Below are positions 22,701 through 30,944 of a DNA stretch of 64,000 bases, piece by piece (position 1 is the first letter of the stretch; each line of letters begins with the position of its first letter). The translations under genes and the position numbers were made by a program. A model generated the notes under the pieces. It made no database searches and had not been told where the DNA came from. It saw only the letters and a list, made by a program, of their open reading frames with translations. The DNA is from Melitaea cinxia (taxonomy: Eukaryota > Arthropoda > Insecta > Lepidoptera > Nymphalidae), in the NCBI RefSeq assembly GCF_905220565.1, contig NC_059409.1, positions 5,029,501 through 5,093,500 of the forward strand, read 5' to 3'.

Positions 22701-25102
22701 ATTCGAGTCGCAAAATATTTGTTTATAATTAGATCATTGAATAAAAGAAAACCATACTGTAAAACAAACATTCAAATCTGTTTTAGACCTCGAATGGCGT
22801 GAAAGAGAGCGAAGAAACAGACGACGAAGCAAGCGAAATTAATGAGACGGAGGACACCACAACCGTGTCCACAACTCAGACCTCCGCTGCGCCTTCTGCC
22901 TCCCCCTCTCCCTCGGCGTCCGTGTCCGTACGAGATCTCACCACACGACCGGCTTTCACTCAAGAAACCACTACCACTGTGAGTGTTCACTTAAGAATAC
23001 CCAGAAGTAAAGTTAGACCAACGTTCTTATTACTTTTAAAATAAATTTACCAATTTAGTTCGTGCTATTAATTATGACAAATACACTGCACTGAAACATA
23101 TTTCAAAGTACACCTTTTTTTTGAAAACATTGCTTTTTCATCATTCCGATTTTAATATGTTAAATATTACCTACCAAAAACAGAATGCGTTATAAAAGTA
23201 TTTTTGCACTTGCGTACCCTTCTTGGGGTAAAAATTTTAATATGATAAAAAATAAATATTTAAAATGTCTTGCGTTTACAGGAAATCATTACAAGCACGA
23301 TGACTGACGCTCCAGAGAGCGAAACCGAAACTAGTGAAGTAAGCGAAACATCCAGCCGACGATCCACCAGCGAGGTGATTATTCTTAAGATTGTCTGTAA
23401 ACGGATTTTTTGACAACATAGAACTCCTTGAAAAAGTATTTTTGTTAAATTAAACCGACAGTTTTATTTCAAAATCATCATACTAAGATTTACTTTTATT
23501 CCCTGAAAATTAACGTTTCCAGACGTCACTACTGCTACAGTTGTCTCTACTGTTGTCATTAGTATTAAGGCTATAACATTCTGTTCTGTTCTAGACCGAG
23601 GGTGAAGGTTTACGCGCTGCTTTAGAACAAGCGGAGGAAAGGGCGCCGCCTCCACCAGCCCATGCTCTCAAACATGAACTGCAACATTCCCAGCCTGTAA
23701 GTGTTAATATGTTCTTTTTAGAAGTATGCAAATAAATTTAAATTTTATAAGCATGATTAAGCTTTATAAGCGATTGTAAAGGATCCTCTTAAATACTACG
23801 TACTAAAAAATATATCATACGAAATTCTTCAATAAATGACTGTCGTTGTAAACAAAAAGTAAAAAGCAATATTATAATTTGTATTTTAATATTCTAAGAC
23901 CACCCTAATAGGAACAACCTAAATATTTCTCTTACTTTAATCTTTCAACTTTATCCGAGAAGCCAGAAAGTAGTAAATCACTTTACGTCCCTTCCGTTCA
24001 TTGCATATTATTTGGTAGTAAATGATTATGCCATATATTTAGTATTAAGCGTGCATTAACTAAAGCCGCGACTCAACATGAACGTAACTCCCAGGAGTAC
24101 AAGGTGCGGGCCAGCGGCAGCGGCGGCGGCGCGGGCGCGCTGTACCCCGCGCTGTGCGTGGGCGGCGCCGCGCTGGCGGCCGCCGCCGCCGTCGCGCTCG
24201 CCGTGGCGCGCCGCCGCGACCGCGCGCCCTCCGCGCAGGGATTCGTGCAGGTTAGCAAAAGTCACCTGTAACTGAATTAAACTTAATTTTTTTATAAATA
24301 AAGGCCTCACACTCAACGGGGATTTACTCATCAAGCAAAAACGCTTAGGCAACTACAAACATTTGTATTGCCAATACAATGCCATGGCGGGTTGCCATGA
24401 GCGGGTATCATAACCGCGATTGTTAACGCAACGGCCATAAGGCAGTGCTGTGACCCTTGAGTCCAGGGATCGTCAAACGTCCCACGAATGGGCAGAAACC
24501 TCCTTTTCTCACACGAGAAGGCTCAAAAAGAAAGAATATGGAGAAATATAAGAAAAGGTTGGAAGTATTGTAGTTGTAGTGTTGTATTTGTAGTTGTAGT
24601 GTTGAAGTATTTAACGCCATGCGCTAGTTGGCCTATCTCACTATTTAGCAGATAATTTGCCTACCAAAAAACGGTCACTATCTAGTGTTAATGATAACGA
24701 GCAATAGCAAAAAAAAGCACCTCAATCAGAGATAACTGCTTGAATATAATCTAAAGGTCATATTATTTGGTTAACAGCAAGACTATGGTAACCAGTAACC
24801 ACGGTGATGATGAAATGAATTCTCACAGCTTGTGACATGAGTTGTAATTCATAAACTTGTAGCCGCTACTTTGTGATGTTTTTATTAAGGTCAATAGTGC
24901 CAAGATATTTTTTTTTTTTTTTTGTATAAAAGTCCTATTATATTTTTATTTACATCATTACCAAATTGACAAAAAAAAATGTAATTTTCAGGTCGAACAG
25001 ACCGGCGCAGTGGCTCCCACACCTGAAGAGCGACACGTGGCCAACATGCAAATCAATGGCTACGAAAATCCTACCTATAAATACTTTGAAGTCAAGGAGT
25101 AA
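16610..25102 (+). CDS. Appl: Amyloid precursor protein-like (APPL), C-terminal 778 residues in 16 exons; start exon missing
   Basis: A type I membrane protein of the APP family, in insects a neuronal protein acting in axon growth, synapse and adhesion functions. Sixteen exons join without a break: 16610-16771, 17810-17945, 18789-19025, 19297-19488, 19786-19943, 20173-20280, 20353-20478, 20995-21132, 21540-21686, 21910-22005, 22253-22435, 22787-22978, 23282-23374, 23595-23696, 24095-24250, 24992-25102. All introns are GT-AG. Counting from the first visible residue: growth-factor-like domain 1-99, copper-binding-like domain 100-174, acidic and Thr-rich linker 179-295, helical E2 domain about 303-560, Ser/Thr/Glu linker 562-690, transmembrane helix about 705-728, tail ending GYENPTY (765-771) then KYFEVKE. 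All 12 E1 cysteines of human APP have counterparts. No Kunitz domain is seen. The first exon begins in mature protein, so the ATG and signal peptide lie upstream and were not found. Confidence 0.95.
16826..17072 (-). repeat. Dispersed repeat family E, copy 1, in an Appl intron
   Basis: Read on the minus strand it has 'cagctaaataatac', 'gtgttcctgtggggagtaaa' and 'gcttaaaatcaggtgagccg', the same order as 39817-40037 and 47029-47230 on the plus strand. This is a common lepidopteran retroposon family. It sits antisense in the intron between the first two visible exons, 740 bp before the next acceptor. Confidence 0.7.
17810..17945 (+). CDS. Appl: Appl visible exon 2: rest of the growth-factor-like domain
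   Basis: 45 codons plus one base, so phase 0 in and phase 1 out; acceptor 'tttttccag', donor 'gtaagt'. Contains VYPSHDITNIVEASHYV and ends in PFRCL, aligning with VYPELQITNVVEANQPV and PYRCL of APP. C77, C87 and C98 complete the six cysteines of the growth-factor-like domain. Confidence 0.95.
17985..18355 (+). mobile_element. RTE-tailed SINE (family S), full-length, in an Appl intron
   Basis: The insert at 17995-18345 is bracketed by a perfect 10-base duplication, 'atttatttca' (17985-17994 and 18346-18355). It starts with a small hairpin ('gtggcta' ... 'tagccac') and ends 'ggcctatgtccagcagtgga' and a short (atg)n tail. The same unit, with the same 5' start, is at 43406-43775 and 59261-59581; a truncated copy is at 28573-28767. 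The 3' tail matches that of the RTE LINE at 57279-59160, so this family was probably copied by RTE enzymes. Confidence 0.85.
18789..19025 (+). CDS. Appl: Appl visible exon 3: copper-binding-like domain of E1
   Basis: Phase 1 in and 1 out; acceptor 'ctacaaag', donor 'gtaatt'. Contains SDALLVPESCLF and FAMLLPCGISLFSGVEFVCC, nearly the human sequence around FVSDALLVPDKC and YGMLLPCGIDKF. The six cysteines C119, C130, C144, C160, C172 and C173 are all present. By cysteine spacing, the human copper ligands His147, His151 and Tyr168 fall on Phe133, Asn137 and Phe154; only the Met170 position is kept (Met156). Asn137-Ala-Thr is a possible N-glycosylation site. A shadow frame here of 143 codons is not real. 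Confidence 0.95.
19297..19488 (+). CDS. Appl: Appl visible exon 4: start of the acidic linker
   Basis: Phase 1 in and 1 out; acceptor 'tttatag', donor 'gtaata'. It encodes VGVPVSPGGEEMLAASAAMD and then runs of Asp and Glu. The Asp runs are written with mixed GAT/GAC codons. In APP the same place is the acidic region between E1 and E2, thought to be flexible. Confidence 0.93.
19786..19943 (+). CDS. Appl: Appl visible exon 5: acidic then threonine-rich linker
   Basis: Phase 1 in, 0 out; acceptor 'ttttatag', donor 'gttagt'. Acidic residues (DMDEDEDADLSHDDDAEDDD) give way to SSASPSTTTSTTTTTTTTT, a likely O-glycosylated stretch. The ACN/ACT repeat at the 3' edge of the exon is a simple-sequence tract, so its length may vary between individuals. 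Confidence 0.92.
20173..20280 (+). CDS. Appl: Appl visible exon 6: start of the E2 domain
   Basis: 36 codons, phase 0/0; acceptor 'attgtacag', donor 'gtatga'. The sequence DPYFSHFDPRTEHQSYKDAQ leads into QRLEETHREK, which aligns with ERLEAKHRER of APP. This is the first E2 helix. Confidence 0.93.
20353..20478 (+). CDS. Appl: Appl visible exon 7: E2 domain
   Basis: 42 codons, phase 0/0; acceptor 'cgtcttgcag', donor 'gtaaaa', after an intron of only 72 bases. It starts ITKVMREWSELEDRYQQM, aligning with the MSQVMREWEEAERQ of APP. Strongly helical. Confidence 0.94.
20995..21132 (+). CDS. Appl: Appl visible exon 8: E2 domain
   Basis: 46 codons, phase 0/0; acceptor 'tctcaacag', donor 'gttagt'. 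It reads SLEEEGVSERRRLAALHQQR and later RRRTALACYTRSLRDTPPN; APP has LEQEAANERQQLVETH and RRRLALENYITALQAVPP. The codons are conspicuously GC-rich compared with neighbouring exons. Confidence 0.94.
21540..21686 (+). CDS. Appl: Appl visible exon 9: E2 domain
   Basis: 49 codons, phase 0/0; acceptor 'tattccag', donor 'gttaca'. AHRVQKCLQRLVRALAAERS aligns with the RHVFNMLKKYVRAEQKDR helix of APP. The rest is alanine-rich helix. GC-rich like the previous exon. Confidence 0.93.
21910..22005 (+). CDS. Appl: Appl visible exon 10: E2 domain
   Basis: 32 codons, phase 0/0; acceptor 'tcactag', donor 'gtattc'. Encodes DADRALQRALTSLRRRPHLY, comparable with the AAQIRSQVMTHLRVIYER helix of APP. Confidence 0.92.
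22253..22435 (+). CDS. Appl: Appl visible exon 11: end of E2
   Basis: 61 codons, phase 0/0; acceptor 'ttattttag', donor 'gtaagt'. Encodes SMTPEAEELLLDRIEAEVQR followed by a charged, probably helical stretch rich in Arg, Gln and Glu. It aligns with the end of APP E2 (EEIQDEVDELLQKEQ). Confidence 0.92.
22787..22978 (+). CDS. Appl: Appl visible exon 12: Ser/Thr/Glu-rich linker
   Basis: 64 codons, phase 0/0; acceptor 'ctgttttag', donor 'gtgagt'. The sequence is low complexity: acidic, then TTTVSTTQTSAAPSASPSPS, then FTQETTTT. It would lie outside the membrane between E2 and the transmembrane helix, where secretases cut other APP proteins. Support comes from frame, splice sites and position rather than homology. 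Confidence 0.88.
23282..23374 (+). CDS. Appl: Appl visible exon 13: linker
   Basis: 31 codons, phase 0/0; acceptor 'gtttacag', donor 'gtgatt'. Ser/Thr/Glu-rich (APESETETSEVSETSS). Short, with matching phase on both sides, so skipping it would keep the frame. Confidence 0.85.
23595..23696 (+). CDS. Appl: Appl visible exon 14: linker before the membrane
   Basis: 34 codons, phase 0/0; acceptor 'ctgttctag', donor 'gtaagt'. Contains TEGEGLRAALEQAEERAPPP and HALKHELQHSQP. Phase again allows skipping without a frameshift. Confidence 0.87.
24095..24250 (+). CDS. Appl: Appl visible exon 15: juxtamembrane and transmembrane segment
   Basis: 52 codons, phase 0/0; acceptor 'actcccag', donor 'gttagc'. 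EYKVRASGSGGGAGALYPAL leads into an Ala/Gly/Val/Leu helix at about residues 705-728, then RRRDR as stop-transfer and SAQGFVQ, matching HAQGFIE of fly APPL. The exon is roughly four-fifths G+C, far above the surroundings. Overlapping long open frames on both strands are a side effect of that composition. Confidence 0.93.
24290..24620. repeat. Probable transposon fragment in the last Appl intron, with a small minisatellite
   Basis: A patch less AT-rich than the intron around it (for example 'gacccttgagtccagggatc') that looks like old LINE or SINE sequence; no second copy was found in the window. At about 24560-24610 there is a short tandem of 'ttgtagttgtagtgttg'. Confidence 0.45.
24992..25102 (+). 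CDS. Appl: Appl visible exon 16: cytoplasmic tail and stop
   Basis: 36 codons and TAA, phase 0 in; acceptor 'aattttcag'. The ending NMQINGYENPTYKYFEVKE is close to invariant in insect APPL and near the human sequence. The motif GYENPTY, residues 765-771, binds PTB-domain adaptors and serves in endocytosis in the family. Confidence 0.97.
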   Translation, partial: VEQTGAVAPTPEERHVANMQINGYENPTYKYFEVKE

Positions 25103-27290
25103 ATCTGCTCCTACATCCCACCGTCCATCAGGCCTGCCTTACACTCTTTCTTATTTCGGGAAGTGTTAGCAAGACAAGTATAAGAAAGTGACTAATTGTG
25201 ATCTCGTTTCGCTTGTCATTCCCTCGAGGTTCATTTGATAACATTACATTTGTAACTAAAAGCACAATAATATTGATGTCTTGACACTTTTTAAAATATT
25301 ATACTACTAATATCATCATAACGCCGTATATCGACATTAAAGCTAGATTTGACTCTTATTTCAAAATTCCTTCTTTGAACTCTTTTGAACCGATGAAAGG
25401 GAATAAGATTAACCTTTTAATCTATTATTTGTGATGTGTGCTAGATAATCCCTCATCTCTGTACCCTGTCCTTATATCTATTTCCTCGAACAATTAATTC
25501 TTTATGGAATGAATGTGTGTGCAGATTATGTGAACTATTCCTCGATCGTAAGGCGAGCCTGATGGTTAATGTTCTAAATGTTCATTGTAATAAGAAAGCT
25601 TGTGTGATTAGTCAACATATTTTTTGCGATTTCTCGCAGTCAGTCAAACTAAACATAACTGATATTAGAATTTATATTGTTTTATATGTTATTTTTTATG
25701 TTTGCACCAAAATATTTATTTGAATTTAAGATTAGGTCTAAGTTTCGTCTAGTATCCTAGAATTCATAAGTTTCACCTTGTAGTCGAGTTATTTAAATTA
25801 AGTTTTCGAGACCGCGTCTCGAGTGATAATGCACATTGAAAATAAATACTCACTTTTCGATATTGTTTTTCATTATATTCTCATTCTAATTTGTCGACAC
25901 TCATCTCACTTTAAGACGATACTTGGAGTGTTTGTTTTTCGCGTTATTTCACTGTGCGTTGTCCCTCGACTCTGTGGAACAAACGTCCATGGTACGCTGT
26001 GTATATAGACTCCGCGTACAAATTCGAACCTAAATTTACTTATTCTTAAAGCCCGCTTTCTTTTTCTAATGTAGGTAGAACATAACGTGAATTTTATGTA
26101 ATAAAATGCGAAAATATATTTTAATAATTATGTGTACTTAGCAATGGGACGGGCGGCAAAGCCGGTGCGGGTGAACGCGTAGCCTCTGTAGTACCTACTC
26201 TTCTAGTCAAAACTTTGGTACCTTCGACCTGAGGCACTTGACAGATCACTCTCGTGGTCGCGTCGAGGTGTGTCTCGGGTACATACTTCTGTCTCTTTCC
26301 CCCTTCGTCTTTCTCCGTTTACCCGCGGGACAATACTCATAGTTCCCGGTAGGAAAGGACTGTGTACTCAACGTGTGCGAATAAGGTTTAAAATCACTAT
26401 GAGCTATTTGTGAAGTTCAATAAGAGGAGCTTCGTATGATCTAGTCAAAAACAGGCGCGTTTATAATCGGTTTAGTTTAACGATGGCCTGCGCACATTGG
26501 GTACTCGGTGATGCCGAAGCAGTTAAGCTTAGCGAGTGTATGTACGGTTATTATATAAGTAGATGTACAAAAGTAATACATTATATAGATGTTCTAGCGT
26601 CAGATACATAGATATAAAGCAAATATAATTATATATTGCATTCGTCCGATTAATATAAGGGCTTGCGCTCGTGTCTATTCCCACGTACCATTCTTAATGT
26701 TACGCCGTAGTTAAGATGTAATTCTGCCTCAGTATTATATACATTTAAGCTTATTTGTTACATAAGCTAATTTATATACACTAATTCTATTTGTTTACGG
26801 GCGAACTGGCGCTGCTACCTTAAGGAAATCATATCAGATGCGCTGAGGCGCTGTCCTCTCTTCACTTAGACGCGTTTAGCGCCGTACGTTACGTCTTAGT
26901 TCGAACCAACGTCGAGAGAAGGCGCTATACGCGCGTCAAAGTGAATAGAGGTTGAATGAGCGCCTGCCCGTGGCTTGTACGGCATTTACGTAAGTTTACT
27001 CACTGTATAACGTAAGTCTAATCCTGCATCAAGTAACCGCTGTATTTTTACTAATAACTAAGTAACGAGCCGACCACTTATTTTTTTAACAAAACTTTTT
27101 GCTCAAAATCAGCTGTTTATCGTCGGTATTGAGGAATGGTCTGTATTCAATGTTTAATATTTCGATGTCAACAATATTCGATGTTCGTAGTTTTAACCCT
27201 GGTTTATGTAATTTCAAATCACTGTTTCACGTATTTTGAGAATATAATAAATGGTTTGAAATTTTTTGTGTTTCCTATGCTACATTTATT
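25103..27290 (+). other. Appl: Probable Appl 3' UTR
   Basis: The 2.2 kb after the stop is free of recognised repeats and less AT-rich than what follows, with a GC-richer block at about 26140-26960. AATAAA occurs at 26100-26105 and at 27246-27251. The second is followed within about 15 bases by 'ttttttgtgttt', a good downstream element, so I favour cleavage near 27265-27285. A hairpin with 7-base arms, TCGAGAC-CGC-GTCTCGA, lies at 25806-25822. Inferred from sequence only; the short open frames here are not thought to be coding. Confidence 0.6.
27246..27251 (+). terminator. Appl: Candidate polyadenylation signal for Appl
   Basis: AATAAA with a T/GT-rich tract just downstream. The alternative is AATAAA at 26100. 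Confidence 0.55.
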
Positions 27291-27903
27291 GTGAGTTCGA
27301 AGTTCAAATTGAATCAATAAATAGGAATTTAAATATTGGTGTTGTTAATGGCGCTACTCGCCTCATCCTATTTTTGATTACAGCATAGCAAAATTTAATT
27401 ATTAAATCTTTAATTTTTAACAGTGAAAAAAGTAAAGGTATTTTTAAATTTTTTGCTAAATCCAATATTAAATAATCCATAATTAAATTATTGAAAAATT
27501 AAAAAGCAAAATGTATTTGAATCATTTGAATTTAAGAACCATTATTTGTATACAAATGAATACTAGAAAGACAGGCAAACCACATCTCAGTGTTACAATG
27601 AAAAGCTAAACCTAACTTTCAGTAAATAACTTTTAATTGATTTCCATAATTCCTTTCTAGTGAAGCTAAACAGTAAAAGGTTTAAGAGAGTTAAGCCTTC
27701 AAAAGGGTACAATGGGCTACATTTGACACTTTCTTTAGATGAGAACTATTTGAAGCTTTGACTAGGAGAAAAAAACACATTGCAGCATTTTTCAAAATTT
27801 TATTCTGGAAGAAAAAATTAACAGTGGCATTAGCATGTTAAATGTGGCAAATGACCATACTGATGTTTATCGAGCTTCAGGCAATGGAAGACTCGACATC
27901 CTA
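27291..27903. other. AT-rich intergenic stretch
   Basis: Nothing recognised. Confidence 0.45.
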
Positions 27904-28102
27904 TCTATAATATAAAAATGAGTCGCTGAATGTGTTGCTAAGCGCAAAACTCGAGAACGGTTGGACCGATTTCGCTAATTCTTTTTTTAAAATATTCCTT
28001 GAAGTACGAGGATGGTTCTTACGGAGAGAAAAATTCTAAAAAAAAATTAATAAAATTAAAGAATCGACTGTTAGGCGATACGAAGTTCGCCGGGTCAGCT
28101 AG
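27904..28102 (+). mobile_element. Short non-autonomous Helitron
   Basis: It starts TCTATAATATAAAAATGAG after a host A and ends CTAG before a host T, the Helitron insertion rule. Eight bases before the CTAG is a stem of GGCGA (28074-28078) and TCGCC (28087-28091). It contains 'ttgctaagcgcaaaactcga', related to the inverted copy at 36205-36448. No target duplication, as expected. About 199 bp, non-coding. Confidence 0.8.
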
Positions 28103-28561
28103 TTAGATATAATTGAGTGTAGGGATTACAATTATTATTAAGTAAATGAGGAATTGTTAGTTTGCATCCTTTAGAATATGTCTTGAAGTTTCTTAATCAT
28201 GGAGATGTCTTCTCGAAGTTTTTAATTAACACCGAGAACGAATATACAAATCACAATACAATACAGAAAATTGTGATGTTTTAATATTAAAATGTATGTA
28301 AATCGTTCTTTATAAAATTACCTCTAGAACCTTGCGTAACTTTAATTATTTCATTGTGATAAAATGCATTTAACACGTTTGGATTTTTTTTTCCATTTTA
28401 AATTTTTTGTTATCCATATGGCATAAGACATTTTGAGGTTTATATGAATTTATAATTGCGATTAATTTTCCTAAATTCTAAAATATAATGACTTTTAAAA
28501 ACTAAATAGTAATCCTTACTACATTTACTATTGATATAGTTATATTATTTTGACAAGGACT
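28103..28561. other. AT-rich intergenic stretch
   Basis: Nothing recognised. Confidence 0.45.
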
Positions 28562-28778
28562 ATGAACTGCTTGCTGCTTGCTGGCTTTGAAATACACAGG
28601 CCGAAGACGGGCAGCAGCGTCTTCGGTGCGACAAAACCAGCCCTGCGGTCACCAACCCGCCTGCCCAGCGTGGTGACTATGGGCAGCACACATGAGTTTT
28701 ACGCATTTTTGGCGCGAACTTTTGGAGGCCTATGTCCAGCAGTGGACTGTATTAGGCTGAAGTGATGATGAACTACTT
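28562..28778 (+). mobile_element. RTE-tailed SINE (family S), 5'-truncated copy
   Basis: It begins inside the family unit at 'gctggctttgaaatacacag' (28580) and runs to 'ggcctatgtccagcagtgga' and a short (gatg) tail. Flanks 'atgaactgctt' (28562-28572) and 'atgaactactt' (28768-28778) match at 10 of 11 bases and look like an aged target duplication. A 71-codon open frame through it is fortuitous. Confidence 0.8.
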
Positions 28779-28904
28779 TCTCTTGGACTTAGCAATTCAC
28801 GCTTATAATAAACTCTGTTAAAATCTCTAGCAGCCAGACTGGGGAAGTTTCTAAAATTTACAGAAAATTATAGCTAAATAATATCTACTATTCTAACGTT
28901 GAGT

Positions 28905-29015
28905 GTGTCTACGGTGAGTAACATAGTTGGAGCTGATGGAGATACTCGTACGTTGTGTTGAAAGTGGATGTATGAGTATGATCGACAACGAGCTTGTGAT
29001 ACTTCTGGTGTTGCA
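28905..29015 (+). repeat. Degenerate fragment of family E
   Basis: It retains 'ggtgagtaac' near the start and 'gcttgtgatacttctggtgttgcac' spacing near the end, as in 39817-40037 and 47029-47230. Diverged and truncated. Confidence 0.45.
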
Positions 29016-29384
29016 CAAATACAGTCTTCGATGTTAATTTATCACCATAAAGGTATGAAATAAAATAAATACGCAAATTTTGAATACCAAACATTGAAAA
29101 ATATTATTGATTTATTTTATAAAATGACTAGATAACCTACTTCATCAATCATCATTCGTTATCATCCATCATCAACATAATAATTTATTTAAATAAAAGT
29201 GAAGCTATGATTCAATTAAACGAGAAATGGAAAAACAAACAACTATAATAATCACTGAGACAATTACTTCGCGCGTTATGCAGAATATTATAATCTCTCA
29301 ACTTGTATTAAAATAAATTAATTATTAAATAAATTAAATACTGGTCCCTAAAATATGTAACAAAAACTAGCCGGTTATTCAATT

Positions 29385-29770
29385 GCTGCACTGTCCCAGT
29401 TATGAGCTATGGGTGCCAGACGTGGTCTCTAACTAAGGAAACCATAACTAAGCTAAAAACTTGTCAATACAACATAGAGAGCAGTATATTAAATATCAAG
29501 CTGAAAGATAAAATATATTTGAAAACAATTATAAAACGCAATAAAATAGTAAAAATGGACAGGATATTTCATTCGAAATAGAAAGGTGAAGTGGGCCAAA
29601 GAAGTTACTTTTTGGTACCCCAGGGAGCGTAAAAGACAAAGAGGAAGACCAATCCGTAGATAGAACGACGATATAAAAGCGGTAGCAGGTCCATTGCGGC
29701 ACAGAGCAGTAAATAATGAACCCTGGAAGCCTATACTACAATACAAAACCATCAACCGATGTCTAATAAT
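29385..29770 (+). pseudogene. LINE reverse transcriptase C-terminal remnant
   Basis: The frame starting near 29388 reads VPVMSYGCQTWSLTKETITK, the conserved segment after the reverse transcriptase fingers and palm in RTE/Jockey-like LINE proteins. After one or more frameshifts near 29575 another frame gives WAKEVTFWYPRERKRQRGRP, DDIKAVAGP and EPWKP, the usual C-terminal ending of such proteins. Stop codons interrupt both. The expected zinc-knuckle-like 'WQWAGH' region is degraded. An inactive fragment. Confidence 0.75.
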
Positions 29771-30714
29771 TTTGTACACAATATTATTTAAAACTAGTCT
29801 AATAGATTGTTAAGTAATGGCTTATTCATTAATTTCATTTGAAGTTATGATTCAAAATTGGCGTCATCTTGATGTTGATTATTGTGTTCCGCTACTTCAC
29901 TTATCGGCATTTAGATGTTTAGTTCAATTACTTTGTGGAATGAAAGGACAAGCTGTCCAATTGAATGGCTATTTGAATGAGTTAACTGCGACATTCGTAT
30001 ATAAATTGCAATCAAAATACGGTTTTAGTTTAGGCGCGTTTTTTTCCAAATGAAAATAGATAATATGGAAAAACTATTTATCTGGTTTAATGTAAAACTT
30101 TTTAAAACGATTTAGTGTTGAATATTTCTGTAACCCTAAAGTGAAAAACTTGTAGAAATTAAACTTTGTGTGTCTACTGCAATGAAAAAATGAAAATGCT
30201 AAGAAAGAAAAGAAATGAAATTATCTAAAAATGTTGTCTAAAATATGAATTCTATGTATTTATCTTTCAAATAAAATAATTGAATTATATTTTAAATTCT
30301 TCTGCATAATTTTGCAATTTAAAATTCTACATTGATTACTGATAATCCAATGTATGGAACATTGGAATAGTCTAGCGATGTCCTGTATCAACGCAGTGGG
30401 CGTTTGACAAGTTTCGTTTGTTTAACGGCTATAGATTTTCCATCGTGGTTCGGCTAACGGCTTATATAACGATTTTTAAATGATTATATCATTATACATA
30501 TAAATATTTAACAAATTAAGTGCTCGAAGCCGTAAAAATGTATAAGACATACAATGAGCTGCGATGAGATAGTGCAGAATTGCGTTGAGAAAGGGACACA
30601 CAGAATTTGTATGTGAAGCTTACTTTTAAAAAAGTACCTGAGTTTGATTATATTATAATAACCGGTTTTTATCAAATGTACATATACCAAAAAAATCATT
30701 TTTTTTTTAATTTT
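29771..30714. other. Intergenic stretch
   Basis: A 78-codon open frame at 29817-30053 (+) has no domain I recognise and no initiation context or splice support. No other features. Confidence 0.4.
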
Positions 30715-30923
30715 TGTCTATCTCTCTTGTTGTTTGTTTGTTCCGGCTAATCTCTGAAACGGCTGGACCGATTTCAACGGAATTTTCACTGGTGGATAGC
30801 TGATGTAGTAAGGAGTATCTAAGGCTACTCTTATTTTAGATATTAATTTATTTTATAAGTCAGAGAACTGAACAAAAACTTATTTGTTTAATTCCACGCG
30901 GATGAAGTCGCGGGCGCAGCTAG
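30715..30923 (+). mobile_element. Short non-autonomous Helitron
   Basis: It ends with an imperfect hairpin ('ccacgcggatgaagtcgcgg') then CTAG (30920-30923) before a T. The 5' half has 'tgtttgtttgttccggctaa' and 'ggctggaccgatttcaacgg', standard for lepidopteran Helitrons. The 5' end is only approximate. Confidence 0.7.
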
Positions 30924-30944
30924 TATATAATATATTTAATTAAT

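Noticed and set aside
24056..24352. Long minus-strand open frames over Appl exon 15
   Set aside because: They result from the very GC-rich exon, which has few stops in any frame; they have no domain and overlap the supported transmembrane exon.
29817..30053. 78-codon open frame after the LINE fragment
   Set aside because: No recognised domain, no splice or promoter context, and length within chance expectation for a 64 kb window.
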